Shown here piece by piece: positions 43,444 through 53,088 of a DNA stretch of 64,000 nucleotides. How positions within the stretch are numbered: the first letter of the stretch is position 1; each line of letters starts with the position of its first letter. The stretch is from positions 11,916 through 75,915 of the forward strand of contig CAKTNN010000006.1 in the NCBI GenBank assembly GCA_934589065.1, written 5' to 3'. The translations under genes and the position numbers were made by a program. The notes under the pieces were generated by a model. That model was not told where the DNA came from and did no database searches. It was given only the letters and a program-made list of their open reading frames with translations. Source of the stretch: an uncultured Oscillospiraceae bacterium. Its GTDB lineage: Bacteria; Bacillota; Clostridia; Oscillospirales; Oscillospiraceae.

Positions 43444-44430
43444 ATGGAACAAAAGGAAACGATTCTTTCAATTCGGAATTTGTCGGTGAATTACGGCAGC
43501 GAGGAAGGCGATGTTGAGGCGGTTCGGGATGTGAGCTTTGACTTGCAGCGGGGAAAGACCATCGGCCTGGTAGGCGAAACCGGCGCAGGAAAAACCACCA
43601 TTGCGCTGGCTATTATGGGCCTGCTGCCGGAGCCTCCTGCGAAGGTCATCTCCGGGGAGATGGAATATAAGGGCATGGATATTCTCCGGATGCCCCACAA
43701 AAAACGCATCAGCCTGCGGGGAAGCCAGATGTCCATGATTTTTCAGGATCCCATGACTTCCTTAAACCCCATTGAAACCGTGGGGAGCCAGATAACCGAG
43801 GCAATTTTGAACCATAATAAAATCAGCCGGGCAGAGGCGCGGATGCGGGCGGTGGAAAAGCTGGAGATGGTAGGCATTCCGGGGGAACGTTTTGACGAAT
43901 ATCCCCACCAGTTTTCCGGCGGCATGAAGCAGCGCATCGTCATTGCCATAGCTCTGGCCTGTAACCCGGAGCTATTGATTGCGGATGAACCCACCACGGC
44001 GTTGGACGTAACCATTCAGGCGCAAATTTTGCAGCTGATCAACAAACTGAAAAAAGAGCAAAACACTTCCAATATTATGATTACCCACGATTTGGGCGTT
44101 ATTGCCATGATGTGTGATGAGGTGGCGGTGGTATATGCAGGCCAGATCATTGAAAAAGGCACACTGCAGCAAATCTTCAAGCACCCGGCGCATCCCTATA
44201 CGATTGGACTTTTTCGAGCGCTTCCGGACATCAACAGCCAAGGAAAGCACCGTCTGGAACCCATTAAGGGCTTGATGCCGGATCCTACGAAACTGCCGAA
44301 GGGCTGTGCATTTGCGCCCAGATGCTCCAAATGCTGCGAAGAATGCAAACAGCATGGGGTAGAGCTGAAGGACATCGGTGACGGTCACTTGGTGCGCTGC
44401 CTATTTCACGTGGAAGGGTTAAAACTATGA
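43444..44430 (+). CDS. Peptide-type ABC transporter ATPase, DppD type
   Basis: The 328-residue ATPase has Walker A GETGAGKTT, signature FSGGMKQR, Walker B LLIADEPTTALD and the C-terminal oligopeptide-transporter domain with a Cys cluster (CAFAPRCSKCCEECKQHG) that in relatives can hold an iron-sulfur cluster. It overlaps the DppF-type gene by four bases. Confidence 0.92.
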   Translation: MEQKETILSIRNLSVNYGSEEGDVEAVRDVSFDLQRGKTIGLVGETGAGKTTIALAIMGLLPEPPAKVISGEMEYKGMDILRMPHKKRISLRGSQMSMIFQDPMTSLNPIETVGSQITEAILNHNKISRAEARMRAVEKLEMVGIPGERFDEYPHQFSGGMKQRIVIAIALACNPELLIADEPTTALDVTIQAQILQLINKLKKEQNTSNIMITHDLGVIAMMCDEVAVVYAGQIIEKGTLQQIFKHPAHPYTIGLFRALPDINSQGKHRLEPIKGLMPDPTKLPKGCAFAPRCSKCCEECKQHGVELKDIGDGHLVRCLFHVEGLKL

Positions 44431-45374
44431 GTACAATACTTGAAGTAAAGCACCTGAAAAAATATTTTGAAACCAAAGCGGGGCTGCTTCACGCGGTGGA
44501 TGATGTTTCCTTTACCGTTGAAAAGGGGGAAACTCTGGGCGTTGTGGGCGAGTCCGGCTGCGGCAAGTCTACTCTGGGGAGAACCATCCAGCATTTGCTG
44601 GATGCTACCGAGGGTACGATTCTTTTCAAGGGCAGGGATGTTACCCATCTATCCAAGAAGGAAACCCGGGATTTTATGAAGGAAGTGCAGATGATCTTCC
44701 AGGATCCTTACTCTTCTCTGAATCCTCGTATGACGGTAAAACAGATTATAATGGAGCCTCTGCTGATCGATGGCATGAAGAAAAGAGAAGCGGAAGAAAA
44801 GGTCCGGGAAATGATGAAAACGGTTGGATTGGACGGGCGCTTTGAAAATGCCTACCCAAACGAACTGGACGGCGGACGCCGCCAGAGAATCGGCATCGCC
44901 CGTGCCTTGATTCTGAAGCCGGACTTTATCATCTGCGATGAGCCGGTTTCCGCACTGGATGTATCCATTCAGGCACAGATTCTGAACCTGATGCAGGATT
45001 TGCAAGAGCAGATGGGTCTGACCTATATCTTCGTTACCCATGATCTGTCTGTCGTGAAGCATATCTCCGACAAGATCGCCGTGATGTATCTGGGGAACCT
45101 GGTGGAGTATTCCGAAACGGAGGAACTGTTTGCCAATCCTACCCATCCTTATACCCGGGCGCTGCTGGCATCCGTTCCTACCATCGATCTGGACAAGGCT
45201 CAGAAAATCCAGACCATTGCCGGAGAAATTACATCCCCTATCAACCCAAAGCCAGGCTGCCGGTTTGCAGCTCGCTGCCCCTATGCCACGGAGGCGTGCC
45301 ATGTCAGTCAGCCCAAGATGCATGAGGTAAGAACAAATCATTTTGTTGCCTGCCATCTCCTTGACAAAAAATAA
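44427..45374 (+). CDS. Peptide-type ABC transporter ATPase, DppF type
   Basis: The 315-residue ATPase has Walker A GESGCGKST, Walker B FIICDEPVSALD and the C-terminal Cys motif CRFAARCPYATEAC. The signature reads LDGGRRQRI instead of LSGGQ, a variant I have seen reported in this subfamily. It is the partner of the DppD-type ATPase. Confidence 0.92.
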   Translation: MSTILEVKHLKKYFETKAGLLHAVDDVSFTVEKGETLGVVGESGCGKSTLGRTIQHLLDATEGTILFKGRDVTHLSKKETRDFMKEVQMIFQDPYSSLNPRMTVKQIIMEPLLIDGMKKREAEEKVREMMKTVGLDGRFENAYPNELDGGRRQRIGIARALILKPDFIICDEPVSALDVSIQAQILNLMQDLQEQMGLTYIFVTHDLSVVKHISDKIAVMYLGNLVEYSETEELFANPTHPYTRALLASVPTIDLDKAQKIQTIAGEITSPINPKPGCRFAARCPYATEACHVSQPKMHEVRTNHFVACHLLDKK

Positions 45375-45387
45375 GAAGGTGGGTATT

Positions 45388-46560
45388 ATGAAAACAAAAT
45401 CAATTTGGAATCGCAACTATATCCTGGTCCTCTTGTGCAATATTCTGACGGCGTTTAGCTTTCATATTCTGACACCCACCATTCCCAAATATGTACTGGC
45501 TCTGGGCGGCGGAGTGGAGCTGGCGGGATTTGCCGCAACGGCTTTTTCTATTACGGCGATTCTTACCCGTCCTTTTGCGGGCTATTACATCAATATCAAG
45601 CGAAAAAAGGTTATCATGATTTCGGCACTTTGCATTGTAGCCGTCTCTGTCCTGGGTTATGCCCTGAGCAGCAGCGTGGCGATGATTCTTCTGTTTCGGC
45701 TGCTGCACGGTATTGGCTGGGGCATGGTAACCACATCAACCAGCACGGTGCTTGTGGCCTCCATCCAGGAGGATCAGATTGGCAGAGGAATCGGCCTGTT
45801 TGGCATTGCTTCTTCCCTGGCTTCCGTCTTTGCACCAAATTTGGGCCTGCAGCTGATTGATCACGTGGGCTATCGCTGTATGTTCCTGATTTCCTTTGCC
45901 TTGGCGGTGGTGGGTTGTCTGATGAGCTTTGGAGTGGATGAAAGTGCCATGCGAAAGTCCAAAGCACCTGAGGGAAAGATGAAGCTGCTGGATTGCTTGT
46001 TTGCCAGAGAAGCGGCTGTTCCTGCCGTCGTGATCCTGTGTGTCGGTGTGGGCATGGCAAGCATTACGAATTTTATTGCCATCTATGCGGAAAGCTTGGC
46101 GGTTTCCGGAATTGGATACTATTTCACCGTTGCCGGAGCTGTGATGCTGGTAATGCGGCCGCTGTTTGGACGGCTGTCGGACAGCCGGTATAGCCGAACC
46201 ATTGTGTTCGTTTCTCTGGCGGGGTTCAGCATGGTGTTTCTCACCCTGGGATTGGCACGGACGCTGCCGATGTTCCTGGTAGCAGCTGTACTGTACGGAA
46301 CGTTTTATGGGGCGCTGTGTCCTATTCTACAGACATGGTGTGTGAAATCGGTGGATGTATCCAAAAGCGGTACAGCGAACAGCACCTACTATACGGCGCT
46401 GGACATTGGCCAGGCACTGGGCGCTTCTGCAGCCGGGGTGTTGTCGGTGCGCTTAAGCTACAGCAATATGTATTTTACCGTTATGATTCCCCAACTCCTT
46501 GCCATTGTTCTGGTGGCTATCGTGACGGTGCGGGAAAGAACAGAGAAAAACAGTTGTTGA
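45388..46560 (+). CDS. Major facilitator superfamily transporter
   Basis: The 390-residue product has about twelve membrane helices and the MFS loop motif RPFAGYYINIKRKKVI. The ATG at 45388 follows AAGAAGGTGGG; the reading frame opens inside the preceding gene. It is co-transcribed with the ABC importer, so it may export a product or import a related compound. Confidence 0.88.
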   Translation: MKTKSIWNRNYILVLLCNILTAFSFHILTPTIPKYVLALGGGVELAGFAATAFSITAILTRPFAGYYINIKRKKVIMISALCIVAVSVLGYALSSSVAMILLFRLLHGIGWGMVTTSTSTVLVASIQEDQIGRGIGLFGIASSLASVFAPNLGLQLIDHVGYRCMFLISFALAVVGCLMSFGVDESAMRKSKAPEGKMKLLDCLFAREAAVPAVVILCVGVGMASITNFIAIYAESLAVSGIGYYFTVAGAVMLVMRPLFGRLSDSRYSRTIVFVSLAGFSMVFLTLGLARTLPMFLVAAVLYGTFYGALCPILQTWCVKSVDVSKSGTANSTYYTALDIGQALGASAAGVLSVRLSYSNMYFTVMIPQLLAIVLVAIVTVRERTEKNSC

Positions 46561-46581
46561 TTTGCAGTCCGGAGGAATTCT

Positions 46582-47589
46582 ATGGAAAAAATCACCATCC
46601 GACATATCGCGGAAGCGGTAGGTGTCTCTACCAGTACGGTTTCCAGAATCATCAATGGAAAGGGAAAATATTCGGAGGAAACAAAACAGGCGGTGTGGAG
46701 CGCGATTTCCACCATGGGGTATTCGCCAAATTTGATGGCCCAAACCCTTCGCTCCAACACCAGCTCTATGGTGGGAATTATGATTTCCAAGCAGTCTTCG
46801 CAGTATTTTTCCAATCTGTGTGATTGCATCGTCCACGAGGTGATGCAGGCGGGGTATACCCCTCTTGTGTGTGTTACCTTGTATGATGAGGAGATCGAAG
46901 CTGCCTACTGCCGTACGCTGGCATCGCTGAGTGCCGGTGCAGTGGTCTATCTCTTTAAGGAGACTCCGGTGAAAACTGGGGGAGAGAACATACCTGCCAT
47001 CTTTGTGGGAACTGCTCCAACAGAATCGGAGGGGGCTGCAAAAATCCTCTTTGATGTGGTTGGGGGAGCAAAACTGGCAACGGATGAGTTGATTCGTTCC
47101 GGATGCCGCCGTATCCTTTATTTCAAATCCTCGCGGTTTCGCGACGGTCATTTGGGACGCTATTTGGGTTATCAGCAGTCCCTCTGGGAGAATGGATTGA
47201 CGGCGGAGGAGGAACTGAATGTAGTTGTCGGCAGTGGAGAAGAGCATTCCGTTACCGAGACATTGGAAAACCTGATGCACAGAAATATTCCCTTTGACGG
47301 GATTTTTGCAAATACCATGACAAATGCTGTGGAGGCAGCCAATTGCCTGCGCAAGCATGGACTCCGTGTCCCGGAGGATGTCAAGGTGATCTCTTTGCAG
47401 AATAGCCCTCTGGCGGAAATGGTCAGTCCTACGATCTCTGCCATTGAGATGGATGCACAACAGACCTGCCAGTTTGTGGTGGAAGCGCTGAACCAAATTA
47501 TCCGGCAGCGCGACACCCAGTGTGGTACAACCCGGATTCCCGCTGTGCTTTTTGCCCGGGAGAGTACCCAGATGGGGGAAGCGGAATAA
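46582..47589 (+). CDS. LacI-family transcriptional regulator
   Basis: The 335-residue product has the N-terminal helix-turn-helix (ITIRHIAEAVGVSTSTVSRIINGKGKYSEET), the hinge and a periplasmic-binding-protein-like effector domain (SSMVGIMISKQSSQYF; DGIFANTMTNAVEAANCL). It is last in the transporter operon, and a matching operator lies at the operon promoter. Confidence 0.92.
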   Translation: MEKITIRHIAEAVGVSTSTVSRIINGKGKYSEETKQAVWSAISTMGYSPNLMAQTLRSNTSSMVGIMISKQSSQYFSNLCDCIVHEVMQAGYTPLVCVTLYDEEIEAAYCRTLASLSAGAVVYLFKETPVKTGGENIPAIFVGTAPTESEGAAKILFDVVGGAKLATDELIRSGCRRILYFKSSRFRDGHLGRYLGYQQSLWENGLTAEEELNVVVGSGEEHSVTETLENLMHRNIPFDGIFANTMTNAVEAANCLRKHGLRVPEDVKVISLQNSPLAEMVSPTISAIEMDAQQTCQFVVEALNQIIRQRDTQCGTTRIPAVLFARESTQMGEAE

Positions 47590-47620
47590 TCAGACGGTAT
47601 CCGGATGACCGAAGAAAACG

Positions 47621-47658
47621 GGGAGTGCCACTATTTTCACGGTGGCGCTCCCTTTTCC
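47621..47658 (+). terminator. Terminator of the peptide-type ABC/LacI operon
   Basis: GGGAGTGCCAC and GTGGCGCTCCC pair with one G-T pair, followed by TTTTCCTT. Confidence 0.85.
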
Positions 47659-47687
47659 TTGACGGGCAAATCCTTCTGCAATATAAT
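47659..47687 (+). promoter_or_regulatory. Promoter of the acyltransferase gene
   Basis: TTGACG (47659-47664) and TATAAT (47682-47687) have 17-base spacing and follow the preceding terminator immediately. Confidence 0.8.
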
Positions 47688-47713
47688 GGTAAGAAACAAA
47701 AGGGGGTGAGGGC

Positions 47714-48721
47714 GTGAGCGCCGGGAAGCGGATCGACTGGGCAGACATGGCAAAGGGATACGGAATCCTTGCCATTATGGTTTCCCATGTGTTTACAGGC
47801 CATCCGGTCTCCCAGTGGCTGTTTACCTTTCACGTGCCCCTGTTTTTCTTTTTGTCCGGTTTTTTATTCCGGGAGGGGAAACCCCTAAAGAGCTTCCTAA
47901 AGGGCAAGCTGCGCCGGATGCTGATTCCCTATTTCGCCCTGGCGCTGCCGATTATCCCGGCAGAGGCGGCAATGAGCGTGCCCAGAGCCCGGTTTTGGAG
48001 CCGGGTGCTGGAGCTTGCCGGACAGGTGGTGATTCAGAGAAGGCTGTGGCCGATCTGGTTTTTGGCCTGCCTGTTTTTGCTGGAGCTGATGGGCTATGTG
48101 CTCATTCGATTTGCGAAAAAAGAGTGGCTTCTGGCGCTTCTGGCGGTGATTATGGGCGCGATCGGCGTAAGGTATGCCCAGTTGGGAGGGCCGGCCCTGC
48201 CCTGGAATCTGGATGCCTGCTTTTCGGTAATGCCCTTTTTTATGGCGGGGTATCTTCTGAAAAAGCGGGAAACCAAGCTGGAGGGCCTTTTGACCGGCTG
48301 GAAAAAAGGCGCGCTGTTTCTGCTGCTGGCCCTGGGAAATCTGGGCTTTGGCTGGCAGAGTATCTGCGGGGAAGTGCCGGTGCTGAATGTGTTTGCAAAC
48401 CGGTATGGCATTGCGCCACTTTCTTATCTGTCCGCTTTTTGCGGCATTGGGGCGGTGATCCTGGTGGCAAAGCAGTGGAAATGGAAGCCGATTTGCTACC
48501 TGGGGGAAAACAGCCTTATCTATTTTGTGTGGCACCAGACCCCGGTCATTACGGCAATTTACTATTTTTTTCCCAGGCTGGGGATTCCTATGGAGAATTA
48601 CCCTTCGACCCTTGTCATGCTGGGAGAAAAGGGGCTGGAGCTTCTGCTGATTCTCGGCGTTTTGACTCTGTGCAATGAGTGCCTGCTCCGCTCCAGGCTC
48701 AAATGGGTGCTGGGCAGGTAA
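47714..48721 (+). CDS. Acyltransferase-3 family membrane protein
   Basis: The 335-residue product has about ten membrane segments and the acyltransferase-3 start (RIDWADMAKGYGILAIMVSHVFTG with the conserved His). Relatives O-acetylate cell-surface sugars or peptidoglycan. It starts with GTG after AAGGGGGTGAGG. No signal is seen for a specific substrate. Confidence 0.85.
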   Translation: MSAGKRIDWADMAKGYGILAIMVSHVFTGHPVSQWLFTFHVPLFFFLSGFLFREGKPLKSFLKGKLRRMLIPYFALALPIIPAEAAMSVPRARFWSRVLELAGQVVIQRRLWPIWFLACLFLLELMGYVLIRFAKKEWLLALLAVIMGAIGVRYAQLGGPALPWNLDACFSVMPFFMAGYLLKKRETKLEGLLTGWKKGALFLLLALGNLGFGWQSICGEVPVLNVFANRYGIAPLSYLSAFCGIGAVILVAKQWKWKPICYLGENSLIYFVWHQTPVITAIYYFFPRLGIPMENYPSTLVMLGEKGLELLLILGVLTLCNECLLRSRLKWVLGR

Positions 48722-48796
48722 GAGGCTGCACCCGCACTGCCTTTAAAATGTGCAACCGTCACAAATCCGGTGCTTCTTTTTTGTGAAGCCTTCCCG

Positions 48797-48825
48797 TTGC
48801 CGGGAGGGGAAAATCGTGGTATAGT
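48797..48825 (+). promoter_or_regulatory. Orphan promoter of a candidate RNA gene
   Basis: TTGCCG (48797-48802) and TATAGT (48820-48825) have 17-base spacing but no following gene with a ribosome-binding site. Confidence 0.6.
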
Positions 48826-48831
48826 CAAAAT

Positions 48832-49049
48832 ACAAAAAGGAAATACAGAAAACTGGGCAGGGCGGCGAAAACCTCCGTTTTAAATAGAGTTCATGGTTGA
48901 CTTTCAAAATGCACTGTATCACGGAGACAGGATCTTTCCAGCACCGCCGCCCCCAAATCCGCAGAAAGAGAGGTTAACCACAGATGTTAGATAATAAGAG
49001 TGCAGAGAAATGACCCCTGACGGTGTATCGGAAACCGTCAGGGGTCATT
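48832..49049 (+). ncRNA. Candidate structured non-coding RNA of unknown family
   Basis: About 218 bases lie between the orphan promoter and a strong terminator (49011-49047). GGGCGGCG (48860-48867) pairs with CGCCGCCC (48945-48952), and CTCCGT (48873-48878) with ACGGAG (48921-48926), suggesting a closed multi-stem domain. I do not recognise the family; 6S, SRP, tmRNA and RNase P RNA features are not seen. A 33-codon ATG frame at 48893-48994 (starting MVDFQNALYHGD, stop TAA) overlaps the structure but has no clear ribosome-binding site. Confidence 0.5.
49011..49047. terminator. Terminator between the candidate RNA and the membrane cluster
   Basis: TGACCCCTGACGGT and ACCGTCAGGGGTCA form a 14-bp stem. 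A T-rich run follows on the plus strand, a weaker one on the minus strand, so it can act for both directions. Confidence 0.85.
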
Positions 49050-49054
49050 TCTTT

Positions 49055-50770
49055 TTATGCTTTGCTCCACAATCTGTGGGCGGTTACGGCAAACACAAAG
49101 GGCCCGCCGCAAAAGATGCAATAGCTGTAGCGAAATTCGGAAAAAACTGGGGTGGCAATCAGCAGGGTCAGAATCACAGCCAGATAGGGGACGGTGAGAA
49201 AAACGCCGACTTTGTCCCTGCGCTGCAGGGCGGCAAAGCAGCACAGAATCATCAGCCAGACAAAGAGCCCAATGCTCACCAGTGGCTGCAGAAGCGGGCT
49301 GCTTTCAAACAGCTGGGCGTAGCCGGAAAACAGAGCCCGTGCCGATTCTACCGGGGCGGAAATGGAGATTCCCAGACCGTTTTCGTATGGGGCGGGGAAA
49401 CGCCAGTAGGCATAGCCTCCGTTCCAGTAGCCTCTGGTCTGGTTCACCCAGGCCTGAATGTATTTTAGAGGATACCGCAAGCCCAGCTGTAGATACAGCT
49501 TTATGTATGCGCCTTCCTGCCCTGCAAAGGGCCGGGAATCCACCAGGGCCTTTACAGGGTCGGAGATATAGGGGAGAAACGCCTCTTTCACGGCATCCAA
49601 ATCCACGCATTGCTCCAATAGGGCAGTCTGCTCTTCTGTAAGGGGGCACTCGTCCACAATCACCTGGGCAACCTGCTGCAAAGGAATGGACAGAGATTCC
49701 GTGATCCTGGGCTGAGGGATGTTTCTCATTTTCAGAACCGGCCCCGTAAGCAAGTAGGCTGCCGCTGCCACGGCGCACAGCGCCCAGAGCAGCTTTTTTT
49801 CCTTTTCCCGGAAGAAAAAGAAAAATACCACCAGGCAGACGGCAAAGGCAAACAGCCCGTTGCTCCGCAGCAGGCACATCAGCCCGGCAAACAGGAGCAT
49901 GGCGGCCCGGTTTTGCCTGGGGTGGCTGCCTATGGCGTAGAATGTCCTAAAAAAGCTGACGGTGAACCCGGTGACGGAGGCTGCAAAGAATACATCCTTC
50001 CACATCGCAAAGCTGTAAAAAATGTGGTAGGGCATCAGTAGGTAGAAAAGAAACAGACCAACTGTCAGTCCCTTTTTCCCGGTGGATGCAAAAAGTGTTT
50101 CGATGCAGTAGGCAAAGCAGCCGGTCATTGCCAGAATGGAAATCTGGCTGTATAGCCCCACTGCCCGGTTGAGATCGTGAAAGAGCGCCAGCCCCAGCCG
50201 GAGAATCAGGGCAACGAGCTGGGTATCGTAAAAGGGATGATGGTTGTTGTAGGGCTGCAATCCCAGTATCTGGCTGAGCTGGTTTACACTGTCATAAGTC
50301 AGTACGCCGGGGTAGTAGCAGGTGTAAAACACCAGGCAATACACGCAGAAAAGGCAGCCCCAGGCAATAAGTCCCACCCGCGCACCGGAGACGGAAACAT
50401 GAAAGCGGACATGGGAGCTGCCGGCGGCAGCGGTCAGATACAGGAGAATCTCCCGGAAAACCACAAAGCCGGTGCATAGCAGCGCCAAGGCCAACAGAAG
50501 CATTTTGGGGGAACAGGGGCGGATAGAACCGGAGGCGGGGTCAAACAGGGCGGCATTTGCCAGGTAGACCATACCGGAAAAGCCCAGGGCAAACAGGCAG
50601 ACCCATCCCCGGGAGCCGGATTTCAGGCAAGGAGCCGCCCGGTGACGGTTGCAGCCGCAGCAGGCAAGGCTTGCTGCGGCTGTCAGTAGGTAGATAACAT
50701 AATAGCTGTCTGTGCTGTGCAGAAGCAGGCACCAGCTCAGGGCGCACACAGGGACGAGAACCATGCTCAT
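49055..50770 (-). CDS. Large polytopic membrane protein (DUF6020-like, glycosyltransferase C fold)
   Basis: The 571-residue product has about twelve to thirteen membrane helices, with a hydrophilic loop near residue 385-490 (ECPLTEEQTALLEQCVDLD) and a YPGVLTYDSVNQLSQILG segment after the third or fourth helix. This motif and layout resemble GT-C lipid-dependent glycosyltransferases annotated as DUF6020. It is third in an operon with a polytopic protein and a glycosyltransferase. The role in surface polysaccharide or glycolipid synthesis is inferred. Confidence 0.65.
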   Translation of the reverse strand: MSMVLVPVCALSWCLLLHSTDSYYVIYLLTAAASLACCGCNRHRAAPCLKSGSRGWVCLFALGFSGMVYLANAALFDPASGSIRPCSPKMLLLALALLCTGFVVFREILLYLTAAAGSSHVRFHVSVSGARVGLIAWGCLFCVYCLVFYTCYYPGVLTYDSVNQLSQILGLQPYNNHHPFYDTQLVALILRLGLALFHDLNRAVGLYSQISILAMTGCFAYCIETLFASTGKKGLTVGLFLFYLLMPYHIFYSFAMWKDVFFAASVTGFTVSFFRTFYAIGSHPRQNRAAMLLFAGLMCLLRSNGLFAFAVCLVVFFFFFREKEKKLLWALCAVAAAAYLLTGPVLKMRNIPQPRITESLSIPLQQVAQVIVDECPLTEEQTALLEQCVDLDAVKEAFLPYISDPVKALVDSRPFAGQEGAYIKLYLQLGLRYPLKYIQAWVNQTRGYWNGGYAYWRFPAPYENGLGISISAPVESARALFSGYAQLFESSPLLQPLVSIGLFVWLMILCCFAALQRRDKVGVFLTVPYLAVILTLLIATPVFSEFRYSYCIFCGGPFVFAVTAHRLWSKA

Positions 50771-50773
50771 AGC

Positions 50774-51727
50774 TTAGTCCTCGGAGCTTTGGGCCTGCTT
50801 TTCCCGCTGCTGGGAACTTGCCTGGATCAGCGCCATTTCAAAGTCCTGCCGGTTCTGCTGCCGGATGGTTTCCAGAATCAGACCGGAAAACAGGGACTGC
50901 AGGGAGGCAACCACCGTAAAGCCGCAGACGATCAGCGTGGGGAAATTGGGAACCAGGCCGGTAAGGGCGTAGGTGCGCAGTACCGGAACAAAGAAGATAG
51001 CCGACAGAAGGAACAGAATCAGGCTGATGATCCCGAAAAAGCCCAGGGGCTTATAAACCCGGTAAAGCCGGGCAATGGTGCGCAGAACCTTAAAGCCATC
51101 GGAATAGGTGTTCAGCTTGGAAACACTGCCCTCGGGACGGTCCCGGTAATCAATAATTACATTTTCCAGGTGCATATTGTTTATGACGGCATGAATGCTC
51201 ATTTCCGTTTCGATTTCAAAGCCTTTGGAGATAATGGGGAAGGTTTTCACAAACTGGTAGCTAAAGGCCCGGTAGCCCGTCATGATGTCCTTGATGTTGT
51301 TGCGGAACAGCAGCTGAATGCTGCTGCGAACCAGTCGGTTGCCCAGATTGTGGAAGGGGCGGGTATTCTCCGTGAAGTAGGTGGAGGAAAGCCGATCCCC
51401 CACCACCATATCGGCCTGGCGATTCAGCACCAGCTCTGCCATTTCCCGGGCGTTTTCGGCAGGATAGGTGTCGTCCCCGTCTGCCATGATGTAGCACTGG
51501 GCATCGATCTCCCGGAACATCCGGCGGATGACGTTGCCCTTGCCCTGCATATACTCGTTGCGTACCACGGCACCGGCCTTGGCTGCCAGCTCCGCAGTCC
51601 GGTCGGTAGAATTGTTATTGTACACATACACGGTGGCCTCCGGCAGTACCCGCCGGAAATCGGAAACGACCTTTTCAACGGTTTTTTCTTCGTTGTAGCA
51701 GGGAATCAGAACTGCAATTTTATCCAT
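50774..51727 (-). CDS. Family 2 glycosyltransferase with C-terminal membrane helices (dolichyl-phosphate-mannose synthase-like)
   Basis: The 317-residue product has a GT-A fold (KIAVLIPCYNEEKTVEKVV at the start; metal-binding ADGDDTYPAENA near 90) and two C-terminal membrane helices (about 228-250 and 262-285). Relatives transfer sugars to polyprenyl phosphate. The start overlaps the upstream gene by eight bases. The 3-base gap to the DUF6020-like gene indicates an operon. Confidence 0.88.
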   Translation of the reverse strand: MDKIAVLIPCYNEEKTVEKVVSDFRRVLPEATVYVYNNNSTDRTAELAAKAGAVVRNEYMQGKGNVIRRMFREIDAQCYIMADGDDTYPAENAREMAELVLNRQADMVVGDRLSSTYFTENTRPFHNLGNRLVRSSIQLLFRNNIKDIMTGYRAFSYQFVKTFPIISKGFEIETEMSIHAVINNMHLENVIIDYRDRPEGSVSKLNTYSDGFKVLRTIARLYRVYKPLGFFGIISLILFLLSAIFFVPVLRTYALTGLVPNFPTLIVCGFTVVASLQSLFSGLILETIRQQNRQDFEMALIQASSQQREKQAQSSED

Positions 51728-53003
51728 TTTCGGTTCCTCCGTTTTGAATCAGTGAAAAGCTAACAAAGCTTGAAAGCGCCATGATGGTAATGGAAAGGTT
51801 GCGGTGGGTCATCCAGTAGTGGACGCCGGAGTGGTTTTTCAGAACAAAATACCAAGCAAAGGGGATAAGCGCGACACCCAGAAATGCAGCCAGATTGCTT
51901 TGCACCGGTCTGAATCGGTAACCCTTGACCAGGATCAGGTATCCAACCAGAATCACCAGCCCCAGAAGCAGAAGAAGCCCAGCAGCATTGCAGTAGACCC
52001 CGATGTTTTTCAGGAGGATATCGCCATAGGTAAAGGTGCTGCCGCCCTCAGCGGAAACGGTCTGAGCCCCGGTGCGGTATTGCACCTTTTCCACGGCGTC
52101 GGCCAGAATGTTTTGCCCGGTAAGCAGGGAGCCTGCCAGCCATTTGCCACCCCACATTCCGCCGTAGCCGGTGCCCCAGGAAAAACCGGCGGCGATGGTA
52201 TAGGCAAGCTTTTCTTTGCTACGTCCCTCCCGAAGGGCTAAGCCCAGAATCAGGCAAATGCCCAGAGCCGCAGGGGGATAGGTGAGAAAATCAAAGAATG
52301 CGGTGGCGATTCCCAACCAGAGGTACAAAAGCCAGCCATCCCGCTTGCGGTACAGCCCAAATTGCAGCTGGAGAATGCAGGCGATCAAGGTCAGAAGATA
52401 GATGCTGGAATACTGAAAGCTCAGGGCAGTGGACAGAGGGTTCAGGGATAGAATGGCAATCCCCAGGGGAATGACCAAGCGTAGGCCAGCCTTCCGGTAT
52501 GCCAGAATCAGTAAGCTCAGAGCAAGCCCCCATTGGAGCACCATGTTGAACATCCGTATGTCCGAAAGGTTAAAAAACAGCAGCAGAGGCTTCAGGAAAA
52601 GCAGATACCCATGCCAGTAGCGACCGTAGGTGGTAATCTCTCCGTTCCGGGCTCCATACACATAATTGATAAGGGCGTCCCCGGGGTTCAGGTCGGCATT
52701 GGGGAAGATCATCCGGGGATTCAGCATGGCATCCCGCAGTTTATTTCCGGTTCCTTCAAATACAGCGGTCTGCATCATGATATTGTCGGTATATTCGTCA
52801 AGCCGCGCGCCGGGATAGCCGGGAGCCCAGTTGAAGCTGCTGCCCTCGGACGTAATGGATTCATATCCTTCGGAAAGGTTTGTGAGCATTCTGCCGGTGG
52901 GGAGGGCGTAAACGCAGGTCATCAGCACACAGCCGGCCAAAATGGCGGCTGCAATACTGGCAAATGCCATAAATAGAACAGTCAGTACGTTTTTGGAACG
53001 CAA
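51720..53003 (-). CDS. Polytopic membrane protein of unknown function
   Basis: The 427-residue product has about nine to ten membrane helices after an N-terminal helix (LFMAFASIAAAILAG), and a large loop (about 40-130) with ITSEGSSFNWAPGYPGARLDEY. It is first in the operon with the GT2 and DUF6020-like genes. It is probably another lipid-linked sugar transferase or flippase, but I do not recognise the family. Confidence 0.7.
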   Translation of the reverse strand: MRSKNVLTVLFMAFASIAAAILAGCVLMTCVYALPTGRMLTNLSEGYESITSEGSSFNWAPGYPGARLDEYTDNIMMQTAVFEGTGNKLRDAMLNPRMIFPNADLNPGDALINYVYGARNGEITTYGRYWHGYLLFLKPLLLFFNLSDIRMFNMVLQWGLALSLLILAYRKAGLRLVIPLGIAILSLNPLSTALSFQYSSIYLLTLIACILQLQFGLYRKRDGWLLYLWLGIATAFFDFLTYPPAALGICLILGLALREGRSKEKLAYTIAAGFSWGTGYGGMWGGKWLAGSLLTGQNILADAVEKVQYRTGAQTVSAEGGSTFTYGDILLKNIGVYCNAAGLLLLLGLVILVGYLILVKGYRFRPVQSNLAAFLGVALIPFAWYFVLKNHSGVHYWMTHRNLSITIMALSSFVSFSLIQNGGTENG

Positions 53004-53088
53004 AAAAATCAGTTCCTTTCTATGGAGAACTCAAATCCATTGTATCACAGAAAAAGGCTTGCTTCCAGGGAAAACACGAAAAATCACC

